Below are positions 17,944-28,905 of a stretch of 64,000 bases of DNA, in pieces. The translations under genes and the position numbers were made by a program. Within the stretch, counting starts at the first letter, position 1; every line of letters starts with the position of its first letter. Source of the DNA: Pirellulimonas nuda (lineage in GTDB: Bacteria > Planctomycetota > Planctomycetia > Pirellulales > Lacipirellulaceae); NCBI RefSeq assembly GCF_007750855.1, contig NZ_CP036291.1, forward strand, positions 3,720,001 through 3,784,000, in the 5' to 3' direction. Below the pieces are notes generated by a model. It was given only the letters and a program-made list of their open reading frames with translations, was not told where the DNA came from and searched no databases.

Positions 17944-18417
17944 TGAGCGGCTCCTTACGACTACCGACTTCGCTGGAACAAGGCGCCCTATATGCCCGGC
18001 GAGCTGCGCGTCGTGGCCTATCAGAATGGCTCTCCGATAGGAGAGGACGTGGTTCGCACCGCAGGAAGGCCGGCGAAAATTGTCCTGTCGGCCGACCGGG
18101 CCGTGTTGTCGTCTAGTGGAGAAGACCTCGCCTACATCACGATTCAAGCGTATGACGACGTCGGCGTGCCGTGCCCCCTCGCCGACAATCTGGTGCGGGT
18201 GGACGTTGCGGGGGCAGGAAGTCTTTTCGCTACGGGCAACGGAGCCCCTATCTCGATGCGGTCTTTCCATGAGCATGCGGTGCCGCTGTTCGGCGGCAAG
18301 GCCGTAGCGATCGTACGCGCCGACAGGGGCCAAAGGGGTGACATACAGGTGAGAGCCGAATCCGACCAACTCGAGGGCTGTCAAATCGATCTCAAATCCA
18401 TGCCCGTTGCGGACTGA
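17944..18417 (+). pseudogene. C-terminal fragment of a GH2 beta-galactosidase-like enzyme
   Basis: The frame reads YDYRLRWNKAPYMPGELRV, VAYQNGSPIGEDVVRTAG, LSADRAVLSSSGEDLAYI and ADNLVRVDVAGAGSLFATG. This matches the Ig-like and domain-5 region at the end of GH2 beta-galactosidases and glucuronidases (PGELRAVAY, GEDLSFV, DNLxxFxVxGxGxIxGVGNGDP). The catalytic barrel and N-terminal domains are missing, so it is a 5'-deleted remnant. It precedes the intact GH62-CE1 gene by about 400 bases, hinting that a larger carbohydrate locus once existed here. Confidence 0.65.
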
Positions 18418-20756
<2,339 letters not shown>

Positions 20757-21366
20757 GCGGGACCTGAAGGAGCTCCGAGCTCGGCGCGGTCTCGGTGTTG
20801 CCGAGAGAATGGCGTCGTTCATGCGGCGGCCTACAATGCGCAAGGCTACTACGTCGCGGCTCACCGCAGCACCGACAGCCCGCTCGAACCGAACTCCGCA
20901 ATCGCCAATCGCCAGCACAACTTCTTCTCCGCCGAGCGCCGCTGCTTCGCCGTCGCATGCCTCACGAGCTGAAGGTAACGAACTCCTCCACCTTCCTTGC
21001 GGCGGCAAGATGTACTTCACCGTCCGCTTACCAACCGCCGCGACTCAATCCAACCGCGAACTGCTTTCGAAGCCTCCGCTAGACCTGGGTTGTCAAGCCG
21101 GCATTTGCTGCATGCAAGAAGCCAACAATAAACGAGTTCTTCTGAGGATGCGGATAGCGCGCCACAAATGAGAACGGTCGTACGAGTGCGGGCGCTCAGA
21201 CCCACCCTGTCGATGAGCGAGAAAAGCCATCCTTCGCCGCCTCGCAACCTGTGCGCTCGGTCCGCGTTCTGCCACTCCCCCTCAGAGCGGCCATACTGGC
21301 GCGAGCGCGCGGGGGGGCGGCCTCTGAGAGCTTGTTTCGGTCCTGCACTTCGAAGGGCTGGTCACC
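20757..21366. other. Non-coding stretch after the GH62-CE1 gene
   Basis: No gene with a ribosome site or recognisable motif was found on either strand. A short palindromic GGAGCTCCGAGCTC lies just after the GH62-CE1 stop (about 20768) but lacks a U-tract. Confidence 0.4.
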
Positions 21367-21493
21367 ATGTCGCGTAAGCACCGCTCGCGGCGCATACGAC
21401 TATGGCCCCGAGACCCGCACGTACAACTTCCACATTCTCCGTGTCGGAACGCTCGAAGACCGGCGGATGCTGGCGGGCGTAGAAGTTCCCTAG
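21367..21493 (+). pseudogene. N-terminal remnant of a LEPR-XLL surface protein
   Basis: An ATG at 21367 opens with MSRKHRSRRIR. After a frameshift the sequence reads RVGTLEDRRMLAGVEVP and stops at 21493. A basic start followed by LExRRMLA is the N-terminal LEPR-XLL signature of large planctomycete secreted proteins. The frameshift and immediate stop show it is a relic. Confidence 0.4.
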
Positions 21494-21525
21494 CCCATTG
21501 CGGCGCGAACTACTGATGCCAAGCA

Positions 21526-23169
21526 TCAAGGCTGCAGGATCTGCCCCGCGTCCAAGAGCGTCTGCTTCAGTTCCGAGTAGTCGAGTTGCTGCACGTCGCA
21601 GCGATGGTCGATCGCCAGCGACGCGATCGCGCCCGCCGATTGGCCGAGAACCATGTACACGGGCTCCATCCGGATCGAGCTGTACGCGACATGCGAAGCC
21701 GATACGCATACCGGCACCAACAGATTTGGGCATTCGTCCCGCTTGGGCGTGATGCTGCGGTAGCTGATGGGGTACGAGACGGACTTGCCGGCCAGCCCCC
21801 CCTCGTAGCGGAGCTTGGCGTCGTGGTCCAGCACGCGCGAGAACTGGTGTGAATCGAGCATGTACGTCCCCACGCCGATGGACTCGGACGCCGGTTCCGA
21901 GTCGACGCGCCGGCAGTTCTTTTCGGACATCACGTACTCGCCAACCATGCGTCGCGCTTCGCGCACGTAGAGCTGGTAGGGGAAGTGCCCGTTGTCCGGA
22001 AACTCGTCCCGGGGCAGCCCCCACGGCTTCATCTCGGCGCGGATGTGCGGCGGAACGCGTTGGTCGTGCGCTAGGAACCAGAGCATGCCCAGGGCGAAGT
22101 CGCGGTGGCGTTGGCCGATGCGTTGGCGTGTGGCGTAGTCCCCCTCGGGGTACTCGTAGTTTGCGCCGATAAGGTTCAGCTTGTTGGTGTCGGTTTTCCG
22201 GTTGGGCATGGGGGTGAGCGTGATGATCTCTTGTAGCTGCGTCTCGGGGCTGATCTGCAGCATGCGCGCCAGCACCTCGTACAACGCCGGGTCGTACGCC
22301 GCGGGGCGCTCGATCGCGACGCGATTCGCGGGGTCGTCGGTCAGCGTCAGGCGGTAGCAATAGGCCTGCACACGGCGCGGGTCGGCTTCTCCGTCCTTGG
22401 CCCAGACGCGCGGTTCGATGTACGGCAGCAGGCCCGAGGCGGGGTCGCCCTCGACCACGTAAGGGTCAACCGATTTCCCTTCGCGGCCGATCACCGGGTT
22501 GAGTCGCACGCCGTTGAGCGACTCGCCGTACTGGCTGTTCGCTTCCCGGCCCACGGTGTAGGAGACGCCGGCCAGGGCCATCAGGTCCCCCTCGTACGTG
22601 GCGTCGATGAACACCTGCGCGGCGAACCCGCGTCCGCTTTCCATCTTGATGCGACGGATCCGACCGTCGCCTTTCTCGACCCCCCGCTCCAAATCTAGAC
22701 GCTCGTTCAGTGCGAGCTCGACCCCCGCATCACGCAGCATCGCTCGCTGAATCTTCTCGCCGACGTGCGATTCGTAGACCCACTGGATCTTCAACGCATC
22801 GTTCTTGCCGGTGAAGGTGCGTTTCTGGCTCGCGACGAAGAACGCCTCGCGTTCTTGGCAACGCCAGGCGTCGGGGTTCTCGTACCAGGCGTACAGTTGG
22901 CCGTAGAACTCGCGGGCGATCCCGCCAATCAGCGTGTTGCGGTTGATGTCCGTAGCGGTTAGCCCCGACGTGGTCATGCCTCCGACGTGAGCGTTTGTCG
23001 AGACCAGCACGACCCGCTTGCCCATGCGGGCGGCCTGGATCGCGGCGCTAACGCCCGAAGCGGTCTCCCCGTAGACACAAACCTCATACGGCGCCTGCGC
23101 GCGGCAGACGGGCGCCGCTAGCAACGTCACTGCGAAGAACGACAAGCAATTGGTCATCAGATAATTCAT
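21526..23169 (-). CDS. Secreted FAD-dependent oxidoreductase (PF12831 type)
   Basis: 547 residues with a signal peptide (about 1-24, VCRAQA). EVCVYGETASGVSAAIQA is a diverged dinucleotide-binding site, with HVGGMTTSGLTATD next to it. Other family blocks are VFIDATYEGDLMALAGV, NRKTDTNK, YVREARRMVGEYVM and a C-terminal YMVLGQSAGAIASLA. Such proteins are annotated as FAD-dependent oxidoreductases or xanthan-lyase-like, but the substrate is generally unknown. It is a close paralogue of the enzyme at 35961-37685 and a more distant one of 32457-34502. It lies downstream of, and on the same strand as, the agarase gene, with a 470-base gap. Confidence 0.8.
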   Translation of the reverse strand: MNYLMTNCLSFFAVTLLAAPVCRAQAPYEVCVYGETASGVSAAIQAARMGKRVVLVSTNAHVGGMTTSGLTATDINRNTLIGGIAREFYGQLYAWYENPDAWRCQEREAFFVASQKRTFTGKNDALKIQWVYESHVGEKIQRAMLRDAGVELALNERLDLERGVEKGDGRIRRIKMESGRGFAAQVFIDATYEGDLMALAGVSYTVGREANSQYGESLNGVRLNPVIGREGKSVDPYVVEGDPASGLLPYIEPRVWAKDGEADPRRVQAYCYRLTLTDDPANRVAIERPAAYDPALYEVLARMLQISPETQLQEIITLTPMPNRKTDTNKLNLIGANYEYPEGDYATRQRIGQRHRDFALGMLWFLAHDQRVPPHIRAEMKPWGLPRDEFPDNGHFPYQLYVREARRMVGEYVMSEKNCRRVDSEPASESIGVGTYMLDSHQFSRVLDHDAKLRYEGGLAGKSVSYPISYRSITPKRDECPNLLVPVCVSASHVAYSSIRMEPVYMVLGQSAGAIASLAIDHRCDVQQLDYSELKQTLLDAGQILQP

Positions 23170-23642
23170 GAGAAGTGGTCGGCGCAGGTTGGAGGCTCAG
23201 TCTTGCAATACGAGGCATCGTCGAGGGCTACTCACCCCCTTATCTTCTTCAGACTCTTTCACCGCTCACTGGTCTCGCGACCGACAGTCGCGAGCTCCTT
23301 GCCTGCGGTTGGCCGGAATCGACGGGGCGCGATGTTCCCCAGCGCCGCGATCAGAAGCCGAGCGAGATGCCTGACCGCCGCGGAGCTGCCATTGTCTCGC
23401 GGTCCCTACGCACTCCGGCGCTCTTACGCTGAGCATCTTCGTCGCGGCTACATCGAACGTGGTGGAATAGCCCGCCGTCTTACGCTTACACGGTGCATGG
23501 CGGGTGGAAGCAACGTGCGACGCTCGAGGCAAGTCACCGCTGGCTGGGCGTCCCCAAGCGGCAACGGCCCTGCGGACGAGCGCTGGCTCCCCCGAACTTA
23601 GAACTACTCCTACAGCGGAGGCTCGGTGAGCCGGGCGTCGAT
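23170..23642. other. Non-coding stretch between agarase and oxidoreductase genes
   Basis: No gene or clear hairpin terminator recognised. It would carry the promoter for the minus-strand oxidoreductase at its left side. Confidence 0.35.
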
Positions 23643-26600
23643 TCAAGTTACTTTCGGAAGTTGAGGCCAATGGCGAGAACCAACGAGCGAGTCTGGGCGA
23701 TCGGATGCTTCTGAGGCGGGCTCTGTCTCCCGATGCCCAGCAGAGTGGACTGGTCGGATTGCGTCGCTCGCGACTTCGGCCGCAACCAAAATCGGGCTCG
23801 GTCCTTGATTGCTCCCGGACGGACGCGCTTCCAGGTGGTCCATAGCTGGTTTGGGTATTGCGGTGCGTGCCGCTTTGACGCCCTGCCCCACGCCTGCGAG
23901 GTTTAAGAGGCCGAAAAACTCGTCCCTGGCCGCGGCCGTAGGTTCGGGCGCCAACAAGGATGCTACTGGCGGCGGCTGAAGCGCGGGCGTCCAGGACGCG
24001 CCGACGTTGTCGCGCCAGACCGAGTAGTCCGCCGCGTCGACGGCGCCATCGAGGTTGCCGTCCGCACGCAGGTCGGCGCCGCCAAAGGCCGACCTCCACA
24101 GCCCGTAGTCGGCCTGGCCGACGGCGCCGTCGCCGTCGTAGTCGCCCGCCAACAGCACGGCGTCGTCCGGCGTATCGTTGAGCACGTGCACGCTGAGCGT
24201 CCCCAGGCTAGAGAGCCGGACGACGTCGGCCTGCAGCCCCCCGCTGATCTGCACGCCGCTGAGCTGGTCGCGCGGCACTTCCCGCAGTTCGCCGTTCCTG
24301 TCGATCAAGACCGATCCGGCGTTTGCGGAGACCTGGATCTGGTCGGCGGCCTGGGTCCCCGTGATGTAGAGCACGCCGTCCGCCACAAACGCGAAGTCGC
24401 CGACACGGGTTTCGTAGAGGCCCGCGCCGATGGTCCGGGCCGACTCGACCATCGCGTCGTAAGGGGAGTCGGCGATCGTGACGAACCCGAGGTTGCTGTT
24501 GTTGTTGTTGCTGTTGAGCTTGCCGCTCGTGGGGAAGTCCCAGTACTGCAGCCAGTGCACGCCCACGTACCGATCGCTCTCCAGCGCGCTGCGGACGTAG
24601 GCGGCGTACCGGTCGGCCCGGTCGGCCTGGTCGGCGGCGGTCCGCAGCCCGTCCGACCACAGGCCGGTGTCGTTGGCGCTGTAGTGGAACTCGCCCGAGA
24701 TCAGCGGGACGTCCCCTTCGAGCCCTGCCGGCAGGACCGAGACGTCTGCGCCGTAGCGGTTGATGCTCACCACGTCGGCGTGGCGCATCGCGGCCTGCGC
24801 CGCCGAGAACCGCGCCGCGCCCGTGAACCTGGCGCCCAGGTAGAGGTGGTTGGGCGCCACGGCGTGCATCGCGGCCGCGCTTGTCGCGAAGTACGTCTCT
24901 GCGTAGAGCGCGTCAAACTCCACCAGGTCCGCCGCGGACCGGCCAGCGTCTGGGACGACGCCGCGCTGCGTCAAGAAGTCGTTCCACGAAGCGTAGGGGG
25001 TGAGCCACTGAGCGTTCAGCGCCCCGATGGTGGTGTACCTGGCCATCAATTGGTCGCGGAACGCGGCCTTGGCCGGCTGGCTCGAGACCGCGGCCAGCGT
25101 CTGCAGGCCTAGGTCCGTGTCGCCGGTGAGCCCGCCGCGGGTCCAGTCGAGCTCGTTGTGGATAAAGTAGCCCAGGTTCCAGGGGTCGTTCAGGCTCTTT
25201 CCGCTTTCTTGCAACAGCCGCGCCTCGACGTTAACGCGGTACGCGGGATCGAAGTAGTCGGCGAACCGCCCGTCGCCGTTGATCTGCGACGGGTTCTCGG
25301 GGAACAGCACGATCGTGTAAGCGGTCTTGGCCTGCAGATAGACGTCCTCGTCCGACCAGGCGCCGATCGTGTTCATGCCCCAGCTCCGCAGCCTCTGATG
25401 GGCGACCTCTTGCGAGTCGGCCTCCCAGCCGGCGCCGTACTTCGACAACGCGTTGGCGGCAAAGAAGTTCATCGATAGCGGGCGCTGACCCTGATAGTCT
25501 CCGCTGGTGACGGTGCTCGTCTCGAAGCTCAAGAATTCTGCCGCGGGATCGCCCTGCTGCGGGAGCTGGGCGAAGTAGTCTTCCCTGCCCGTGACGGGGG
25601 TTCGGACAGCCACCCCCGCGGTCCCCTCGCGGTCGGGGTCGCTCACGCCGGTGATGCCGTTCGAGAAGAACAAGCGACCCTCCGGATCGACGAGCCACCA
25701 CTTGTCGGCGACCTTCTCGACGCGGAAGAACCCGGTCGCGTCGAGCTGCGGTCCGGCCAGCCAACCGCCGTACTGGTTGAGGTCGCCGGGCGAAGGGTTG
25801 GCGGCAAGGTCGAAGGCCTCGTCCACCGCGGCCTGGGCGAGCTCTTGAGCGCTGTGAACCTTTTCATCCCACTCGAGGTAGCGGTACTGCCCAAACTCGT
25901 CGATGAACGGGAAGAACCCGTCGGGGAACAACCCGCCCCCCAGGGGCGACGGGGGCGTTTCCTGCACCCCGAAGATGGTCTTGGGGGGAGGCAACAGCGC
26001 AAGCGCGTCCTGACTGGTGACGGCGGACCAGGAGTCCCCTACGCGGAGCTCGTCGAACTGGGCCGAGCCGTCGCTGCCAAAGCGCGAGAAGGCGACCCGG
26101 TCGAACGCCAGGTCGTAGAGAGGGAGCTGCGCGTCGGGCGCCGTCTCGGGCAGACCGGCCGAGGGGTTTTGCCAGACGCTGATCGCGTCGCCCCCCGGGG
26201 CGAAGTCGACGCGCACCACAAACAGGTTAACCCCCGCGCTGAGCGGGCCGAGGTCGACCGCCGCGCCGCTTGGCCCGACGATCGCCTGGAAGTGCGTGTT
26301 GTTGGGCGAGTACAGAACGCGGAACACACGATCGGCCGACGTGACCCCGCCGTTGTACAGCGAGAACGTCGACGCCGGGGGCGACGCCCCCTCTACCTGC
26401 ATCAAGAACGACAAGTACAGCGGCGCGTCATTCTGCGATCGCTCGATCAAACCGCTCGGCCCTGCGTAGTTCGCCAGCGGGCCGTTGTTGGTTGTGAGCA
26501 GCTCACGCGAGGCGACGGTGCTCCCCTCCAGAGCCACGCGGCCCGCGCCCGACTGTCCAAAGCCGGGATAGCTGAGGCCACCGGCGGGCACGCTTGCGGT

Positions 26601-27497
26601 TCCGGCCACGCTCCAGGGTCCGTCATAGGCGGTCACGTACGACCACGCCCCGGCAAGTGCGCCCCCCGCATCGTCCAGCAGCGCAAACCCTTCGGCAGAA
26701 ATGGGCGCCCTCGGCAGCAGAGCAAGCGCGTCCTGGCTGGTGACGGCGGACCAGGAGTCCCCTAGGCGGAGCTCGTCGAACTGGGCCGAGCCGGCGCCGC
26801 CGAATCTCGAGAAGGCGACCCGGTCGAACGCCAGCTCGTAGAGGGGGAGCTGCGCGTCGGGCGCCGTCTCGGGCTGACCGGCCGAGGGGTTCTGCCAGAC
26901 GCTGATCGCGTCGCCCCCCGGGGCGAAGTCAACGCGCACCACGAACAGGTTGATCCCCGCGCTGAGCGGGCCGAGGTCGACCGCCGCGCCGCTCGGCCCG
27001 ACGATCGCCTGGAAGTGCGTGTTGCTGGGCGAGTACAGAACGCGGAACACACGGTCGGCCGATGTGACCCCGCCGTTGTAAAGCGAGAACGTCGACGCGG
27101 GGGGCGACGCCCCCTCTACCTGCATCAAGAACGACAGGTACAGCGGCGCGTCGTTCTGCGAACGCGATACGTCGCCGCTGGCGTCGATGTAGTTCGCCAG
27201 CGGGTCCGACGGGCCCGGGGCAATCGCGCGCGCCACCGTGGTCGATCCCGTGAGCACCACCCGGTTGGCGCCCGCCTCGCCGATGCCGGCGTAAGCCAGG
27301 CTCCCCGCCACGGCGGTCGCTCCGCTGGCGCCGCTCCACGCGCCGCTGAACCCCGGCGCCGCTGGCGCCGCGCCGTTCACGGCGCTCCCGCTCGCGTAGT
27401 GGTCCGCGTCGAACCCGTCCCAGGCGAGGGGGGTCGCGGTCAGCGGCAAGCGCTCTTCGAGCCTTTCGAACGCGTAGGTCTTCGGACGACGGAGCAT
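23643..27497 (-). CDS. Large LEPR-XLL surface protein with GH50-like beta-agarase domain
   Basis: About 1,284 residues from ATG at 27497. The N-terminus has the LEPR-XLL motif FERLEERLPLTA. Two tandem roughly 240-residue modules (about 26-510) share blocks such as LYLSFLMQVEGASPPAST, RVFRVLYSP, FVVRVDFAPGGDAISVWQN and FDELRLGDSWSAVTS, consistent with a jelly-roll carbohydrate-binding fold. The catalytic part (about 590-1115) has WWLVDPEGRLFFSNGI, IHNELDW (acid/base E782) and GEFHYSA (nucleophile E936), as in GH50 agarases. A short Asn run and a dockerin-type calcium repeat (DYDGDGAVGQADYGLWR, DGAVDAADYSVWR) follow, then a 120-residue tail of unknown role. Likely cell-surface polysaccharide hydrolysis; agarose as substrate is inference. 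Confidence 0.8.
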   Translation of the reverse strand: MLRRPKTYAFERLEERLPLTATPLAWDGFDADHYASGSAVNGAAPAAPGFSGAWSGASGATAVAGSLAYAGIGEAGANRVVLTGSTTVARAIAPGPSDPLANYIDASGDVSRSQNDAPLYLSFLMQVEGASPPASTFSLYNGGVTSADRVFRVLYSPSNTHFQAIVGPSGAAVDLGPLSAGINLFVVRVDFAPGGDAISVWQNPSAGQPETAPDAQLPLYELAFDRVAFSRFGGAGSAQFDELRLGDSWSAVTSQDALALLPRAPISAEGFALLDDAGGALAGAWSYVTAYDGPWSVAGTASVPAGGLSYPGFGQSGAGRVALEGSTVASRELLTTNNGPLANYAGPSGLIERSQNDAPLYLSFLMQVEGASPPASTFSLYNGGVTSADRVFRVLYSPNNTHFQAIVGPSGAAVDLGPLSAGVNLFVVRVDFAPGGDAISVWQNPSAGLPETAPDAQLPLYDLAFDRVAFSRFGSDGSAQFDELRVGDSWSAVTSQDALALLPPPKTIFGVQETPPSPLGGGLFPDGFFPFIDEFGQYRYLEWDEKVHSAQELAQAAVDEAFDLAANPSPGDLNQYGGWLAGPQLDATGFFRVEKVADKWWLVDPEGRLFFSNGITGVSDPDREGTAGVAVRTPVTGREDYFAQLPQQGDPAAEFLSFETSTVTSGDYQGQRPLSMNFFAANALSKYGAGWEADSQEVAHQRLRSWGMNTIGAWSDEDVYLQAKTAYTIVLFPENPSQINGDGRFADYFDPAYRVNVEARLLQESGKSLNDPWNLGYFIHNELDWTRGGLTGDTDLGLQTLAAVSSQPAKAAFRDQLMARYTTIGALNAQWLTPYASWNDFLTQRGVVPDAGRSAADLVEFDALYAETYFATSAAAMHAVAPNHLYLGARFTGAARFSAAQAAMRHADVVSINRYGADVSVLPAGLEGDVPLISGEFHYSANDTGLWSDGLRTAADQADRADRYAAYVRSALESDRYVGVHWLQYWDFPTSGKLNSNNNNSNLGFVTIADSPYDAMVESARTIGAGLYETRVGDFAFVADGVLYITGTQAADQIQVSANAGSVLIDRNGELREVPRDQLSGVQISGGLQADVVRLSSLGTLSVHVLNDTPDDAVLLAGDYDGDGAVGQADYGLWRSAFGGADLRADGNLDGAVDAADYSVWRDNVGASWTPALQPPPVASLLAPEPTAAARDEFFGLLNLAGVGQGVKAARTAIPKPAMDHLEARPSGSNQGPSPILVAAEVASDAIRPVHSAGHRETEPASEASDRPDSLVGSRHWPQLPKVT
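25998..26447 (-). repeat. Tandem 450-bp intragenic repeat, distal copy
   Basis: Nearly identical to 26718-27168 and encodes the second jelly-roll-like module of the agarase. Long stretches are unchanged and differences are mostly single bases, so duplication or gene conversion is recent. Confidence 0.85.
26718..27168 (-). repeat. Tandem 450-bp intragenic repeat, proximal copy
   Basis: First copy of the repeated module of the agarase gene; pairs with 25998-26447. The segments between copies (about 26448-26717) are much less similar to the region before the first copy, so similarity is confined to the module. Confidence 0.85.
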
Positions 27498-27742
27498 CGG
27501 CAAGAGTCGCGTTGCTAGACAAGAATGCGAAAGCAGCCCCTAGCCTACTTACGTACCGAGCGATCCGTCTACCGGATTGCATCACAGAAAAAGCTGCAAA
27601 GGCGCCGATACCCGAACGTCAAAAAGAATCTTGGCAATCTTTCTGGATTGATGCGAAATCCCACACGCCCGCCGGGTTTACTAGATGCGTCCCTTGGTCT
27701 TTATTTGGTCTTCGGGACGCTCCGCTGCTCATCACGAGACCT

Positions 27743-27755
27743 CTTATCTGATAAG
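27743..27755. promoter_or_regulatory. Palindrome overlapping the ribosome site of the first PEP-CTERM gene
   Basis: CTTATCTGATAAG is a perfect 6-base inverted repeat around one central base, and its 3' end forms the AAGG ribosome site ahead of ATG 27764. It lies in the divergent region between the agarase and the PEP-CTERM gene, so it could be an operator or an RNA hairpin blocking translation. Role is inference. Confidence 0.35.
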
Positions 27756-27763
27756 GCTTGCTA

Positions 27764-28852
27764 ATGCTCATCTTGAAAACCATCCGATCGCGGTTCGTGA
27801 CTAGCCACCCGGCGCCTGCCGCCGCGCATTTCTGCGGCGCTCCATCGCTGCGACCGGCCGCGCTGCTCGTAGCGCCGATGGCGACCATCCTGCTGTGGGG
27901 TTGCGGCGCCCCGCCTGCACAGGGCGCCCTGATCGCGACCGACCACTTCCTCTCGGGCAGCGCCCCGGCGAGCGGCGAGTACGCCGTGACGCAACTGCGT
28001 CGGTCCACGGCGAATGGCGCGGGCCAGGACCCAACTATCGAGGGATTCTCAGGCGCCTGGACAGGCAACGTAACAAGCGGATCCCTCGCCGTGGCCCAGT
28101 GGACCGCCGAGTCGGCGTCCACGGGATCGAGCGTTGGTTACCAGCAAGGGGGACGGGCCCGCTTCGGGGGCTCCGAAGCCACCAACGCCCTGCAAAGACG
28201 CGTGCAGCGTGAGCTGGCGCCCTACACTCCCAGCAGCACCTACTATGTCTCGCTGATCACCCAGATCGCGACCGGCGACACGGCCGGCGCCCTTGGTTTT
28301 GTCGGCGCCGGGTTCACCAACAGCGACGCTTCGGTAACGCAGGCCGACGCCAATATCGTCGGCGGCGCCGGCCTGAGAGGCTTTCTGCTCGGGGCCGCGT
28401 CCTCAGACGGCCTGACCACCGATTTTGTAGTTCGGCACGTCGGCTCTTCGGGATCGCTGCAGGACGAGCTGCTCGCCGGCGCCATTGAGTCGATCATCCC
28501 AACTCAAACCATCGTCCGGATCGACTTCAACGACGACCCGGGCAACGCCGCCGGCAACTCGAAGCTGACGGTTTGGCACAACCCGACCGACACCTCCTCG
28601 GAGCTTGCCGCCACTGCGTCCGCGGCGCCGCTGGTGTTCCGCTCGTTTGCGTTGAGCACCGAATCCGACATCACCCACCTGACGCTTACGGGCGTCAACT
28701 ACTCAAAGGCCGCCAGCTTCGACGAGCCTCGGTTTGCCACGACTTGGGAGAGCGCCCTGGCGATCCCAGAGCCGTCGTCATGGGCGATCCTCGCCGTGGG
28801 GTGCGCCGCATTGGCCGCCCGACGGGGGCGCCGGCAGAAACAGGCCACTTAG
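27764..28852 (+). CDS. PEP-CTERM protein with jelly-roll-like domain (first of a pair)
   Basis: 362 residues. ATG at 27764 follows AAGG by seven bases and was preferred over TTG at 27758. A long N-terminal export signal ends near GAPPAQGA. The body reads IATDHFLSG, EGFSGAWTGNVTSGSLAV, IVRIDFNDDPGNAAG, SKLTVWHNP and SFDEPRFATTWESA. It ends in a PEP-CTERM tail: IPEPSSWAILAVGCAALAA then RRGRRQK, the sorting signal processed by exosortase. It is a paralogue of 28906-30084 in tandem, 53 bases apart. The block VRIDF...VW.NP...SFDEPR parallels the modules of the divergent agarase. Likely a surface or exopolysaccharide-associated binding protein. Confidence 0.75.
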   Translation: MLILKTIRSRFVTSHPAPAAAHFCGAPSLRPAALLVAPMATILLWGCGAPPAQGALIATDHFLSGSAPASGEYAVTQLRRSTANGAGQDPTIEGFSGAWTGNVTSGSLAVAQWTAESASTGSSVGYQQGGRARFGGSEATNALQRRVQRELAPYTPSSTYYVSLITQIATGDTAGALGFVGAGFTNSDASVTQADANIVGGAGLRGFLLGAASSDGLTTDFVVRHVGSSGSLQDELLAGAIESIIPTQTIVRIDFNDDPGNAAGNSKLTVWHNPTDTSSELAATASAAPLVFRSFALSTESDITHLTLTGVNYSKAASFDEPRFATTWESALAIPEPSSWAILAVGCAALAARRGRRQKQAT

Positions 28853-28905
28853 ACTCCCGCTGACTTGCGCCACCCGTAATCCCGCCTCACCGAGGGGACA
28901 CGTCT

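Noticed and set aside
24490-24520. Short GTT/GCT codon run considered as a microsatellite locus
   Set aside because: It encodes a short Asn-rich linker inside the agarase and is too short to claim as a variable repeat.
24186-25112. 308-codon plus-strand frame antisense to the agarase
   Set aside because: Val/Arg-rich shadow typical of GC-rich coding DNA; the minus strand carries clear GH50 motifs.
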